This document shows positions 35,740-45,000 of a DNA stretch of 64,000 nucleotides, piece after piece. Each line of letters starts with the position of its first letter. The first letter of the stretch is position 1. Below the pieces are notes generated by a model. The model ran no database searches. It was not told the DNA's origin and was given only the letters and a program-made list of their open reading frames with translations. The stretch covers positions 9,216-73,215 of the forward strand of contig MSGZ01000043.1 in assembly GCA_001940925.1 (NCBI GenBank). The letters run 5' to 3'. The DNA is from Ruminococcus sp. Phil11 (GTDB taxonomy: Bacteria; Bacillota; Clostridia; Oscillospirales; Ruminococcaceae). The translations under genes and the position numbers were made by a program.

Positions 35740-36285
35740 ATGTTTGAAGGATTTGACTTTACGGATTTCTGGGAAGAAAGTGCGTATTCCACTGAAAAAT
35801 ATGTCAGTGAACCGCCGACAAACGAACTCATCGCAGAGATCGAGCAAGAGCTGGGGTACAAGCTCCCGGAATCGTATATATGGCTGATGAAACAGCACAA
35901 CGGCGGTGTCTTGAACTGGAACAGGGACGGCTGCAAGATCGACTGGAGTGAAGGTTATACGGAATGGACAAACAATGTTGTCAAAGTCTCCGGAATCATG
36001 AGCATCGGCAGAGAAAAGACATGGTCAATTTGCGGCACAGACGTTCAGTGTCGTCCGGATATCGGTGTTGCGATTGCAACAACCTGGGATGGCGCAGATG
36101 TGATCATTCTTGATTATCGTGAATGCGGAAAAGACGGCGAACCAGCCGTTGTCTGTGTCGATCCGAATGCGCGCCTCCGGATCACAAAGATTGCTGACAG
36201 CTTTGAAAGCTTTATCCGCAGCCTTCGCAATTGGGATGAACTCGCTGCGGAACAGGAAGCGGCGAAGAACGATCATCTCCGCTGA
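35740..36285 (+). CDS. SMI1/KNR4 (SUKH) family protein
   Basis: The 181-residue cytoplasmic protein fits the SUKH fold: IAEIEQELGYKLPESYIWLMKQHNGG at the start, then LNWNRDGC, GVAIATTWDGADVIILDYREC and a C-terminal IADSFESFIRSLRNWD helix. SUKH proteins are best known as immunity proteins against polymorphic toxins. No toxin gene is adjacent, so this is an orphan. The ATG at 35740 follows AGGGAG; an in-frame reading from 35692 has no site. Confidence 0.85.
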   Translation: MFEGFDFTDFWEESAYSTEKYVSEPPTNELIAEIEQELGYKLPESYIWLMKQHNGGVLNWNRDGCKIDWSEGYTEWTNNVVKVSGIMSIGREKTWSICGTDVQCRPDIGVAIATTWDGADVIILDYRECGKDGEPAVVCVDPNARLRITKIADSFESFIRSLRNWDELAAEQEAAKNDHLR

Positions 36286-36330
36286 CAGATCACCGCACCG
36301 AATGAAAGTATAACTGAATACAATAACATA

Positions 36331-36360
36331 AGGACGCCGATGCATTATCAGCGTCCTTTT
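36331..36360 (+). terminator. Terminator of the SUKH gene
   Basis: AGGACGC (36331-36337) pairs with GCGTCCT (36351-36357) and is followed by TTTT. Confidence 0.8.
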
Positions 36361-36373
36361 CGTATCTATAATG

Positions 36374-36467
36374 GGGTCTGGGGGTACGCCTCCAGCGGGG
36401 TTCAACATGAAGAAACAAGTTTCTTCATGTTTAGGCAGCGCCCCATTTTCAATCCGTCGGAGACACC
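36374..36467 (-). repeat. Dispersed repeat B, copy 2 (forms the GH3 stop)
   Basis: Bases 36434-36467 match the repeat after smc with one mismatch in 34. A 13-bp perfect hairpin with a 2-base loop (36404-36416 with 36419-36431) is inserted, and the element ends in GGGGT motifs. On the minus strand it supplies the last codons and the TGA of the GH3 gene. Confidence 0.8.
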
Positions 36468-37666
36468 TCTAAAATCCCCAGAGACTGCTTCCATGCGAGG
36501 ATGCGCAGGACAGAAGCATCGAGCTGTTTTTCGTCAATCTCTCCCGCTCTGACGGCCTCTGTGATCGCCGCGACTGACGGTGCAAACTCTCCGTAGCACA
36601 GCATATCATTGCCCGCCTTCACTGCTGCGACCGCCGGATTCTGTCCGTTCGTGAACTGGGTGATCGCGTTCATCGCAAGATCGTCCGAGATAATGACGCC
36701 GCGGAAGCCGAGCTCCTCGCGGAGAATGCGGTGCACCTCCGGCGAGAGCGATGCCGGATAATCCGCATCCATGCAGGCGACAATGTTATGGCTGACCATA
36801 ACGGCATCCGCGCCTGCTGCGATGCCCGCCTTGAACGGCAGAAAATCGCGCTCCGCAAAAACGTCATATCCGCGGTCGTCGTAGGCCATGTTCTTGTGTG
36901 TATCGGCACTGCCGCCGTAGCCCGGAAAATGCTTGAGCGTCGAGCCGAGCCCGCTGTCCTTCATGATACCGACAACGTCCCGGATGTAATCCGCGGTCTC
37001 CGCGGCGTCTGTGCTGAAGCAGCGCGGATAAATGAAATCACCCTCGGTAAGCGGCACATCGCAGACCGGCGCCAGATTGACATTGATGCCGAGATCAAGC
37101 AGGAACGCGGCTTTTTCTTTGGTATCGGATTCGATCAACTCCATGCCGCCCTGATTGAACAGATAGCGCGGGCTGAAAAAGATGCTGTTCCGGAGCTGCG
37201 GGTTCAGGCTGACGCGGTTGACCGTTCCGCCTTCCTCATCGACCGAGAGCAGCAGCGGGATCTTCGCCGCTGCCTGAAAGCCTGCGGTCATGTCCCTGAC
37301 CTGCTCCGCAGATTTATAATCAAACGGCTGCGCAAACAGGCAGAGCCCGCCCGCGCCGCTGCTGCAGAACTCCCTGCCGACGTTCTCGTCGGTGCAGCCT
37401 GCAAGGATCATCTGTGCGGCCTTTTCCTCGACGGTCATCGTCCTGACCGCTTCAACGAGTGCAGGATCGTCCGGCGGCGTATAGGCATCGGTTGTGGTTG
37501 TCGTCGTCATTTCGGTCGTGGTGAACGCTCCTTCGGGGTATTCGATCACGCGCGAATCGTCCTCGGCGTGATACGGTGTGATCGGTTCACTCATGGCACA
37601 TCCGCAGAGCAGAACGGCAGCCGCAGCCGTTATGACCGGTGCGGCATATTTCCAGAACGGGTGCAT
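36449..37666 (-). CDS. GH3 beta-N-acetylhexosaminidase-like lipoprotein
   Basis: A 405-residue lipoprotein; the likely lipid site is C23 in LLCGC. A Thr-rich spacer (about 48-62) precedes a NagZ-type GH3 domain, with LSVDEEGGTVNRV, LKHFPGYGGSADTHKN (the histidine/aspartate loop) and GVIISDDLAMNA, where D328-D329 include the nucleophile. It probably removes N-acetylglucosamine from peptidoglycan or glycan fragments outside the cell. The last residues (VSPTD) and the stop derive from dispersed repeat B. AGGAGG precedes the ATG. It lies 28 bases after the PFL gene and is likely co-transcribed with it. Confidence 0.88.
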   Translation of the reverse strand: MHPFWKYAAPVITAAAAVLLCGCAMSEPITPYHAEDDSRVIEYPEGAFTTTEMTTTTTTDAYTPPDDPALVEAVRTMTVEEKAAQMILAGCTDENVGREFCSSGAGGLCLFAQPFDYKSAEQVRDMTAGFQAAAKIPLLLSVDEEGGTVNRVSLNPQLRNSIFFSPRYLFNQGGMELIESDTKEKAAFLLDLGINVNLAPVCDVPLTEGDFIYPRCFSTDAAETADYIRDVVGIMKDSGLGSTLKHFPGYGGSADTHKNMAYDDRGYDVFAERDFLPFKAGIAAGADAVMVSHNIVACMDADYPASLSPEVHRILREELGFRGVIISDDLAMNAITQFTNGQNPAVAAVKAGNDMLCYGEFAPSVAAITEAVRAGEIDEKQLDASVLRILAWKQSLGILEVSPTD

Positions 37667-37694
37667 CCTGCACCTCCTTTTCCGCGATGCGGCA

Positions 37695-39053
37695 TTAGTT
37701 TTTCAGGCTCTGCATCGGTGCGGGGATGCGTCCGCCGCGCGCGATGAATTTCTCGGCACTTTCGTTTCTGACCGGCATGACGGGACCTGCACCGAACAGT
37801 CCGCCGAAGTCGAGCATCTCGCCTTCCTGTTTGCCGATCGCGGGGATCACGCGAACGGCGGTCGTCTTGCTGTTGACCATGCCGATCGCGGCTTCATCCG
37901 CGATGATCGCGGAAATGGTCGAGGCAGGCGTATCGCCGGGAATGACGATCATGTCCAGACCGACCGAGCAGACGGCGGTCATTGCTTCGAGCTTTTCGAT
38001 CGAGAGCACGCCGGAAACTGCCGCGTCGATCATGCCTGCGTCCTCGGATACCGGGATGAATGCGCCGGACAGTCCGCCGACGCTGGACGACGCCATAACG
38101 CCGCCCTTCTTGACCGCGTCATTCAAAAGCGCAAGTGCGGCGGTCGTGCCGTGCATACCGCAGACGGAAAGTCCCATGCCTTCGAGGATATGTGCAACGG
38201 AGTCACCGACAGCAGGGGTCGGGGCAAGGGAGAGATCGACGATGCCGAACGGGACGCCGAGCATCTCGGACGCGCGCGTGCCGACCAGCTGACCCATGCG
38301 CGTGATCTTGAACGCGGTGCGCTTGATGATATTCGCGAGCTCATCAATGGACGCGTCGGGGTATTTTTCGATCGCGGCGCGGACAACGCCGGGGCCGGAG
38401 ACGCCGACATGCACCTCGCAGTCCGGTTCGCCGACGCCGTGGAATGCGCCCGCCATAAAGGGATTATCCTCCGGGGCATTGCAGAGCACGACGAGCTTTG
38501 CAGGGCCGAAGCACTGCTGATCGGCGGTCAGGACGGCAGCCTCGCGGACGATCTCGCCCATGAGCCGCACGGCGTCCATGTTGATGCCGGCCTTTGTGGA
38601 ACCGACATTGACCGATGCGCAGAGATTCGAGGTCTCGGCGAGTGCCTGCGGAATCGCGCGGATGAGTGCTTCGTCACCGGCAGAAAAGCCCTTGTGTACG
38701 AGCGCAGAGAATCCGCCGATAAAGTTGACGCCGGTCGTTTCGGCGGCGCGCTGCAGGGTTCTTGCAAGCCTGACCGGGTCGCCGCCGCGGGTCGCGGAGA
38801 CGAGCATCGCTGCCGGTGTAATGGAAATGCGCTTGTTAATGATCGGGATGCCGTATTCGGTTTCGATCTGCTGCCCCGTCGCGACGAGCTTTTCGGCCTT
38901 GCGTGTGATCTTTTCATATACGCGGTCACAGACCGTGTCCATATCCTCCGCACAGCAATCCAGCAGCGAGATGCCCATGGTGATCGTGCGGATATCAAGG
39001 CACTCGTCCTGAATCATGCGGATTGTTTCCAGAATATCAGAGGTATTGAGCAT
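37695..39053 (-). CDS. PFL family (UPF0210) protein
   Basis: This 452-residue protein belongs to the UPF0210/DUF711 family, whose fold relates to anaerobic ribonucleotide reductase and pyruvate formate-lyase. Typical stretches are [38 protein letters not shown] and [14 protein letters not shown]. The biochemical role is not established. The ATG at 39053 has GGAGG about 6 bases upstream; an in-frame TTG at 39065 is poorer. It is paired with an upstream ACT-domain gene, the usual arrangement. Confidence 0.92.
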   Translation of the reverse strand: MLNTSDILETIRMIQDECLDIRTITMGISLLDCCAEDMDTVCDRVYEKITRKAEKLVATGQQIETEYGIPIINKRISITPAAMLVSATRGGDPVRLARTLQRAAETTGVNFIGGFSALVHKGFSAGDEALIRAIPQALAETSNLCASVNVGSTKAGINMDAVRLMGEIVREAAVLTADQQCFGPAKLVVLCNAPEDNPFMAGAFHGVGEPDCEVHVGVSGPGVVRAAIEKYPDASIDELANIIKRTAFKITRMGQLVGTRASEMLGVPFGIVDLSLAPTPAVGDSVAHILEGMGLSVCGMHGTTAALALLNDAVKKGGVMASSSVGGLSGAFIPVSEDAGMIDAAVSGVLSIEKLEAMTAVCSVGLDMIVIPGDTPASTISAIIADEAAIGMVNSKTTAVRVIPAIGKQEGEMLDFGGLFGAGPVMPVRNESAEKFIARGGRIPAPMQSLKN

Positions 39054-39065
39054 GGCGGCCTCCAA

Positions 39066-39335
39066 TCAAATGCGGTGCATGGAGTTGAAGATGTCCTCAT
39101 GCATGACATGAATGGACAGTCCGAGCTCCTTGCCGAGTTCGGTGAGCGCAGCGGAGAGTTCCGAGAATTCGCAGCTCAGACTGCGGATATCCACGAGCAT
39201 GAACATGGCAAACAGATCCTGCAGAACGCTCTGCGTGACCTCGATGACATTTGCATTCCGCTCTGCGCAGATGCCGCTGACCTTGTGCAGGATGCCGACG
39301 GTATCGTGGCCGATCACGGTGATAACAGCTTTCAT
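39066..39335 (-). CDS. ACT-domain protein (UPF0237)
   Basis: An 89-residue protein that is a single ACT domain: MKAVITVIGHDTVGILHKVSGICAERN at the start. ACT domains bind small ligands, often amino acids. UPF0237 genes are regularly paired with UPF0210, so it may be its regulatory partner. A GAGGCAC-type ribosome site precedes the ATG. Confidence 0.93.
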   Translation of the reverse strand: MKAVITVIGHDTVGILHKVSGICAERNANVIEVTQSVLQDLFAMFMLVDIRSLSCEFSELSAALTELGKELGLSIHVMHEDIFNSMHRI

Positions 39336-39393
39336 AACGGGTGCCTCCTTATTGAACCGGTAATTGTTTTTGTACGGATGTACACTGTACTAT

Positions 39394-39422
39394 ATTATAG
39401 CACATTATCCGGAAAAGTGCAA
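39394..39422 (-). promoter_or_regulatory. Promoter of the ACT-PFL-GH3 operon
   Basis: On the minus strand TTGCAC (39417-39422) is 17 bases from TATAAT (39394-39399). The spacer between here and the integrase (39423-39650) has no gene and includes the probable left end of the accessory element. Confidence 0.82.
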
Positions 39423-39576
39423 TGGGCGTGCATACAAAAATTATACTGTTTCACTTCATGGGAGCGATCACGGCGGCGGGCACTGCCCGCTTATAGCATA
39501 TTAACCCGGATTTTTCAACCCTCGCCGCGAAATTGCGATGTTATCAGTCGATTTCATCGGTCAGGTCTGCTGATTT

Positions 39577-39594
39577 GGTCAACAACCGGTCAAC
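39577..39594. other. Candidate left-end integrase site
   Basis: GGTCAAC occurs at 39577-39583 and again at 39588-39594, 11 bp apart. A matching pair lies at the far end of the element. This is an inference from the symmetry of position and spacing only. Confidence 0.35.
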
Positions 39595-39650
39595 TTTTAT
39601 GTTTCTGAACGATGTAGAAAGATAGAATTATCGCAGCTTTTTGTATTCTG

Positions 39651-40853
39651 TCAGTCAGCTTCACGCTTCGGCATTTTCGGCATTTTCGGCATTGCTTTCG
39701 TCACAGCCTCGCAGCAGTGCAGATCATTCTTTTTCAGCGCGTGAGAGTAAATCCTTAGGGTGACATCCGGTCTGGCGTGTCCTGCTCGCTTGGCAGCATC
39801 CGCAATGCTGATCCCTGCCTGAAGCTGAAGGCTAACCGATGTGTGCCGGAACATATGGGGATGGATTTTTTGCAGCCCGTGCGTCTTGGTAAAACTGTTC
39901 AGAAACGCCCGCACAGTATCCGGATTGATACAGCCGCCGTATCGTTTTTCGGCGTAGAATAGGGCATTTTCCCCGTTATTCCACTTGCTGCCGTAACTTT
40001 CTGCCTTTTTGAGATAGTAGACACGATACTCGTGGAGCATATCCATAATGCCGTCATCAAGCGTCAGCCACCGATCTCCGGCATTCGTCTTGCAGCCGTC
40101 CACAATCTGTGAGCCGGATTTACCGCAAACAAAGTGTCGGCAGATATGAATGCGGTTGCTCTCAAAATCAATACTGTCCCATGTCAATGCACAAATCTCC
40201 CCAATGCGGCATCCTGTGGCAAGCATCACGCTGAACAGCACCTGATACATATAGTGCTTGCTGTCGGCATAAAGCGCCGTGAAGAATGCATTGATTTCTT
40301 TCTCGCTGAGTGCCTGCACTTCTTTCGCATCACGCTTCGGCGGCATCGCTGCACTTGCGTAGTTGCGGGGAATCAGATTCTCTTTGAATGCCATTGCAAG
40401 CATCGAATGGATGAAAAGGTGATACTGATAGACCGTCGCCTTTGACACGCCCGCATTGAGCATATCCGAATACGCCTTATTGATCGCCGCAGGCGTGAGT
40501 TGCTTGAGCTGGATATGCCCGATGTAGGGCGCTACTCGCTTTCGGCAGCCGGTGTAGCTGTAGATTGTCGAAGGCGAAAGTCCTGCCTGCTCCTTCATGC
40601 CGATTGCGTATTCGCAGTAGCTGTCAAAGGTGATATGCGAATCGCTAATCGTATGCTCCTCAATTTGCTTTTCAAAGATCGCGCCTTGCTTTTCAGCATT
40701 CTTTCGGTTCCATACTTCGGACTTGCTGGTATCATACTTGATTGATAGTGTCCTGAAAATCTGCCTGTAAGTCTGCGTATCACGGTGATCGAACACACGA
40801 ATGCGATACGAGGTGATCTTCCCGTCCTTGTTTCTGCGTTCCTGAATATTCAT
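39651..40853 (-). CDS. Tyrosine-type site-specific integrase
   Basis: The 400-residue recombinase has an N-terminal arm-binding domain (about 1-60), a SAM-like core-binding domain (about 70-170) and the catalytic domain. Catalytic residues are R216 (TGCRIGE), H333 and R336 (HMFRHT), H359 (GHARPD) and Y369 (LRIYSH), so it should be active. The C-terminus has a short tandem PKM repeat (KAMPKMPKMPKREAD). The start overlaps the upstream small ORF by 4 bases. It is of the Tn916/phage integrase type and marks the left end of the element. Confidence 0.93.
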   Translation of the reverse strand: MNIQERRNKDGKITSYRIRVFDHRDTQTYRQIFRTLSIKYDTSKSEVWNRKNAEKQGAIFEKQIEEHTISDSHITFDSYCEYAIGMKEQAGLSPSTIYSYTGCRKRVAPYIGHIQLKQLTPAAINKAYSDMLNAGVSKATVYQYHLFIHSMLAMAFKENLIPRNYASAAMPPKRDAKEVQALSEKEINAFFTALYADSKHYMYQVLFSVMLATGCRIGEICALTWDSIDFESNRIHICRHFVCGKSGSQIVDGCKTNAGDRWLTLDDGIMDMLHEYRVYYLKKAESYGSKWNNGENALFYAEKRYGGCINPDTVRAFLNSFTKTHGLQKIHPHMFRHTSVSLQLQAGISIADAAKRAGHARPDVTLRIYSHALKKNDLHCCEAVTKAMPKMPKMPKREAD

Positions 40854-41083
40854 CTGACCGCCGCCTTTCTTGTCATAGCGGTTCTTACTGTCTTAAACAT
40901 ATAACCTCCGTTTCCGACAGCGAACATATCACCATCATTATAGCACTTTCGCAATTTAAAGTCAACTATATTTATCTGATCCCCAGATTGATCTGTTTTC
41001 CGCAGCGGCGGGTGTTCGACCTCTGCCAACTCTTTCATATCAAAAGTGTCCTTACTCTTCTTGACCTGCTTGTACTTTCTCAT
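40850..41083 (-). CDS. Small ORF coupled to the integrase
   Basis: A 77-residue basic protein (MRKYKQVKKSKDTFDMKELAEVEH at the N-terminus) that I do not recognise. GAAGGAAG lies before the ATG, and its stop overlaps the integrase start in ATGA, so it is probably translated and coupled to integrase synthesis. A striking run of hairpins lies just upstream. It could be a recombination directionality or regulatory protein, but that is only a guess from position. Confidence 0.55.
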   Translation of the reverse strand: MRKYKQVKKSKDTFDMKELAEVEHPPLRKTDQSGDQINIVDFKLRKCYNDGDMFAVGNGGYMFKTVRTAMTRKAAVR

Positions 41084-41144
41084 TTTTCTTCCTTCACTCA
41101 GAAAAATGCGGCTTCAGGCTGAGTCTGGAAAATGAAGTGAGATT

Positions 41145-41230
41145 GTTCAGGGCGGCGGGTTCCCTGAACTGAGATTTTTGAGGGGTATGTGCTCAAAAAT
41201 CTCTGAAAGTGGAAAGAATGCACCACTTTC
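41145..41230. other. Triple perfect hairpin array
   Basis: Three stem-loops lie end to end with a single T between each: 41145-41169 (8-bp arms), 41171-41203 (12-bp arms, loop of 9) and 41205-41230 (8-bp arms, loop of 10). All arms are perfect. A weaker stem (CTTCA/TGAAG, 41112-41137) precedes them. On the minus strand the array forms the leader of the small ORF and integrase. The rest of 41084-41444 has no gene that I can support. Confidence 0.75.
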
Positions 41231-41444
41231 TGTGCTTGCTATTCCTACAAAAACAAAAGAATACGGATACTCCGATTTTGCCCGTTTTTCTCCTGATTCG
41301 CATACCCCTAATCAATATCTGTGAATGTAACTTTCTTACAGTTGTGCTTTCTGCTGCTCAAATATGAAATGTGATAATCGTTCAGCAGCTGTTCGGCGTT
41401 GCGGTTCAGTTATTAGAGAATGATGCGGCGACATCAATTTGCAA

Positions 41445-41720
41445 TCATTCCGCACCGCCCAGATAATCAAGCAACGACTGCTTACTGATGAGGATTTTGC
41501 CGCGCTTGCCCTCACCGGTACGGATGTAGCGAACGCGCCCCTGCGCGACCAGTTTGCGGACGGTATGCTCGAAAATGCCCCTGACCGCTTCAGTGCATTC
41601 CTTGATCGTGAACATTTCCATTGGCGGTGTCTTTGCCTGCGGATTGGCAGGCGCGTCATCAACGAGTTCGGTCAGAAGATCGAGGATGCGGTCAATGACT
41701 TCTTGCTGGTTTCGTTTCAT
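41445..41720 (-). CDS. Excisionase-like DNA-binding protein
   Basis: The 91-residue protein has a winged-helix/MerR-like pattern: MFTIKECTEAVRGIFEHTVRKL, a wing with RYIRTGEGKRGKILISKQSLLDYL, and a short acidic N-terminal helix. This is the layout of Xis/excisionase-family proteins that bend att DNA and steer the integrase toward excision. A GGGAGG site precedes the ATG. It is on the same strand as the integrase, upstream of the hairpin array. Confidence 0.75.
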   Translation of the reverse strand: MKRNQQEVIDRILDLLTELVDDAPANPQAKTPPMEMFTIKECTEAVRGIFEHTVRKLVAQGRVRYIRTGEGKRGKILISKQSLLDYLGGAE

Positions 41721-41954
41721 TTTGGTTACCTCCCTGAATATTGATTGATTTGAGAGAACCGCCCTCTCATACAGCCCTACAGAAACGCGGAAAAATAATA
41801 GTCTGTTCCTGAAGCTTTGTCTGACTGCACAAAACGGTCGGCAACATTCTGTGCATTATGGAGAAAAGTTTGTATAGTTGTACGATGAAGCGTTTATCTA
41901 TCGCGCTCGAATTGCTCGTTTTGTATATAAACGTTTCTTATCATAATCCAGCGC

Positions 41955-41992
41955 AAAAAAGCCCTGCCCACTGATCGAACAGCAAGCAAGGC
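41955..41992 (-). terminator. Terminator of the helicase operon
   Basis: On the minus strand GCCTTGC (41986-41992) pairs with GCAGGGC (41961-41967, one wobble) and is followed by TTTTTT. The remaining spacer to the excisionase-like gene (41721-41954) has no supported gene; it holds loosely repeated AAACG motifs and presumably that gene's promoter, which is not clear-cut. Confidence 0.75.
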
Positions 41993-42015
41993 ATCATAAT
42001 ATGAGAATAAATAAT

Positions 42016-45000
42016 TCATTTTTCGAGGAATATATCCGGCAGAATAATCGCATATTCCTGTCCGGCGGTATCATCTTGACTCCGCCATGCGACCACAAAC
42101 CGCACTCGTGCAGACTGGACGCGATACCCCTTTGCCAGCAAGCCGTTCAGTGTACCCTGTGCCGCTTTGGACAGCATTGCGACAGAATAAGTTTTTCCTC
42201 CTATCTGAGCATACAATTCCTTCCCCTGCAATGTCAGTGTCGTACCGCTGTGTAAAGCAAAAACCAACTTCTTTCTTGGGATAAAATAGTTCAATACCAC
42301 ATCTTTGTGTGTCAGCTGCAATGTAATTTGCTCCGGCTCCGGATATATGACCGGATCATCCGTGATTTCATCGGATAAACCGTCAAAAGCATGGTTGTTA
42401 TAGTGCAGATACAGTTCCGATTTTGCTCTCGTCATACCGACATACAGCACACGCCGTTTCTCGTTGTTACTGAGATCCACACGATTCAGCATCAGATACA
42501 CACAGTCAAATTCATGTCCCTTTGCCTTATGAATGGTCGACACAACGACTTCGCTGTCATTGGGAAAACAGAAGTCTGCAAACTGCGATTCGCGGATGAA
42601 GGCTTCCAGATCTGAGCGATATTTCTTCTCATTGACCGACGCAAACCGTTCCAGCAGGCTCAGCACAAGGTCAAGGCATTGACTGCTTTCATATTTTTCT
42701 TTCAGATCAGCAATTGCTTTTATCCACTGTTCATCGGATATGATTGGGTGATTCTCTTTTCCGGTATACTTCAAGAACATCCGCAGTTCTGCTAGATCAT
42801 AGAGAGAGAACCCGTCTGAACTCTGAATCAGCCGCGACGGAATCTGCATCTGCCGCAGCAGACCGTTCACACGCAGGGCTTCATCATTCGTGGAAGTAAG
42901 AACGCAAATCGTCTTACCCTGTGCGCGATTACTGATGATGTTCTGCACAATCGGGTATTCTAAGTTATTACTTCTATGCCGAATCAGCCGCACAATGCCG
43001 GTATCCTTGCGAACAGCGCAGATCGGTTCGTTTTTCATTCTATCCAGAATCGTCTCAGCGAACCGATTTGCCAAATCGACAATTTCAGGAGTGCTGCGGT
43101 AATTATCCGGCAGATCATATTGCTTTGCACCGTGATTCGTAATAAATGAGCGCATAAAACGGGAATCCGAGCCGCGGAATGCATAGATGTTCTGATCGTC
43201 ATCACCGACCGCTATCACTCGCATATTGTCATTACGTTCCATCAGCGCACAGATCAGGTCAAATTCATGTGTATCCATGTCCTGTGCTTCGTCGATTACA
43301 ACGATTGTCTTGGTAATGCGGATTTGTTCGACCTCTCCGGCACGAATCATCGCTACCGCACGCGGCACGATGTTCTCAGACTGTTCCAGAGAGCCGATTT
43401 TGCCGAGCAGGTCAAAGCAGTACGAATGGAATGTCTTGATTTCGACGAATTTCGCCGCATTGCCGATCAGAGCCAGCAGACGCGCCTTGAATTCCGTTGC
43501 GGCGGCGCGAGAGAAGGTCAGCATCAGCAGCTGTTCATACTTCACATCATCGAGCATGACGAGCGCTGCCAGCTTATGTACCAGCAGCATCGTTTTTCCG
43601 CTGCCGGGACCGGCTGCAACCACGATATACTGCGATGAAGCATCGTCGATGATCTCACGCTGCCGGACTGACAGTTTACCCATGAGTTCATTGTATTTCT
43701 GCGGTGTGATATTACGATTGATTTCGCCCATGCGATTGCCCTTGAAATACTTGGACAGAAACGCCTTATAGTCCATCTGAAAGTAATCACTGACGAATTG
43801 AAGTGCATCATCATAGTTCTGCACCATCATGTTCGCATATTCGCCGACAATGTGAATCATCTGGATTTTTTGCTTGTAAAACTCGTTGAGCTGTCGGTAA
43901 TCATCCTGCTTGTACTGAATACGGTTGTCCATTTCCAGTCTGCGGATGTGCATAGTCTGATACAGCACCAGAAAACCGCCTTCCAGCGTCAGCGCTTCGA
44001 TCTTCGTGAGATAGAGCAGCGCATCTTGAACAGCATCAGCTGTAACTGGAGTAACTGTTGTGAGCTGTGCGTTATATGCTTCCTGCAATTCCAGTACAGA
44101 GAACAGCACCTGCGTTTCGCCCTTCTGATTTGCAGGTAAACCTGCGGCTCTGTCATACAAGAAACCGACAATGAACTTTGCAAGCGCAATTCGGCTGATG
44201 AACAGATCTGTCAGCTTGATCATCTCAATCTTCGGGATGATCTCCCGCGCCTTTTCCGTTTGGGAATTGGTTTTCTGAATAAATCCGCGGATTGTCCAGT
44301 AAAACAGAACGGTTTTCAGGGATTTGACAGATGTCCCTTTGATTCCCTGCTGCTCTGCCTGTTCATTGATCTCTTTCAGATTAAGCGTCAGCGGTTCATC
44401 GGTCATAAGATTCAGCAGCATCTGTTCAAGTTGCGCATACCGTTCCAGTATCTTCATTGACTTATTTTCAGAATCCGAGCGCTTGATATAGGCGCTCATA
44501 TCCTGTGAATCTGCAAGAAGTTTTTCCTGCCGCAGCCGGTTGACCGCTTCGATCACGCTTTCGCGGGACAGACCAAGTGTATCGGCAAGGTAGTCGATAC
44601 GACTTTCGCCCTCATCTTTCTTTCCGGCTGTCGTTTTTTTCGTGAACAGCTCGTTCATGATGCGCAGCGCATTTGTCTCTGACTGCTCATCAAAGAATTC
44701 AGAGGAACGGATGCGCTCAGATGCTTCTGCCATTGTATCAACCATGATACTGGTTGCATACACATGCGGGATATTCTGACCGCGCTCGATATATCCGGCG
44801 TTTTCCAGCGCGGCAATCGCCGTTTTCACCTGTGTTTCCAGTTCCGGACGGTGTTCATCATCCCAGCCCGCTTCTCTTGCGATCTCCAATGCAGAGCGGC
44901 TGAATGACTGCCGGTTGCCGGAGAGCTTTTTGATAGCGCGCCAGACCTGTTGAATCTCACTAAGGCTGAGCTTTGTTTGATTCAGCCGGATAAAATGCTT

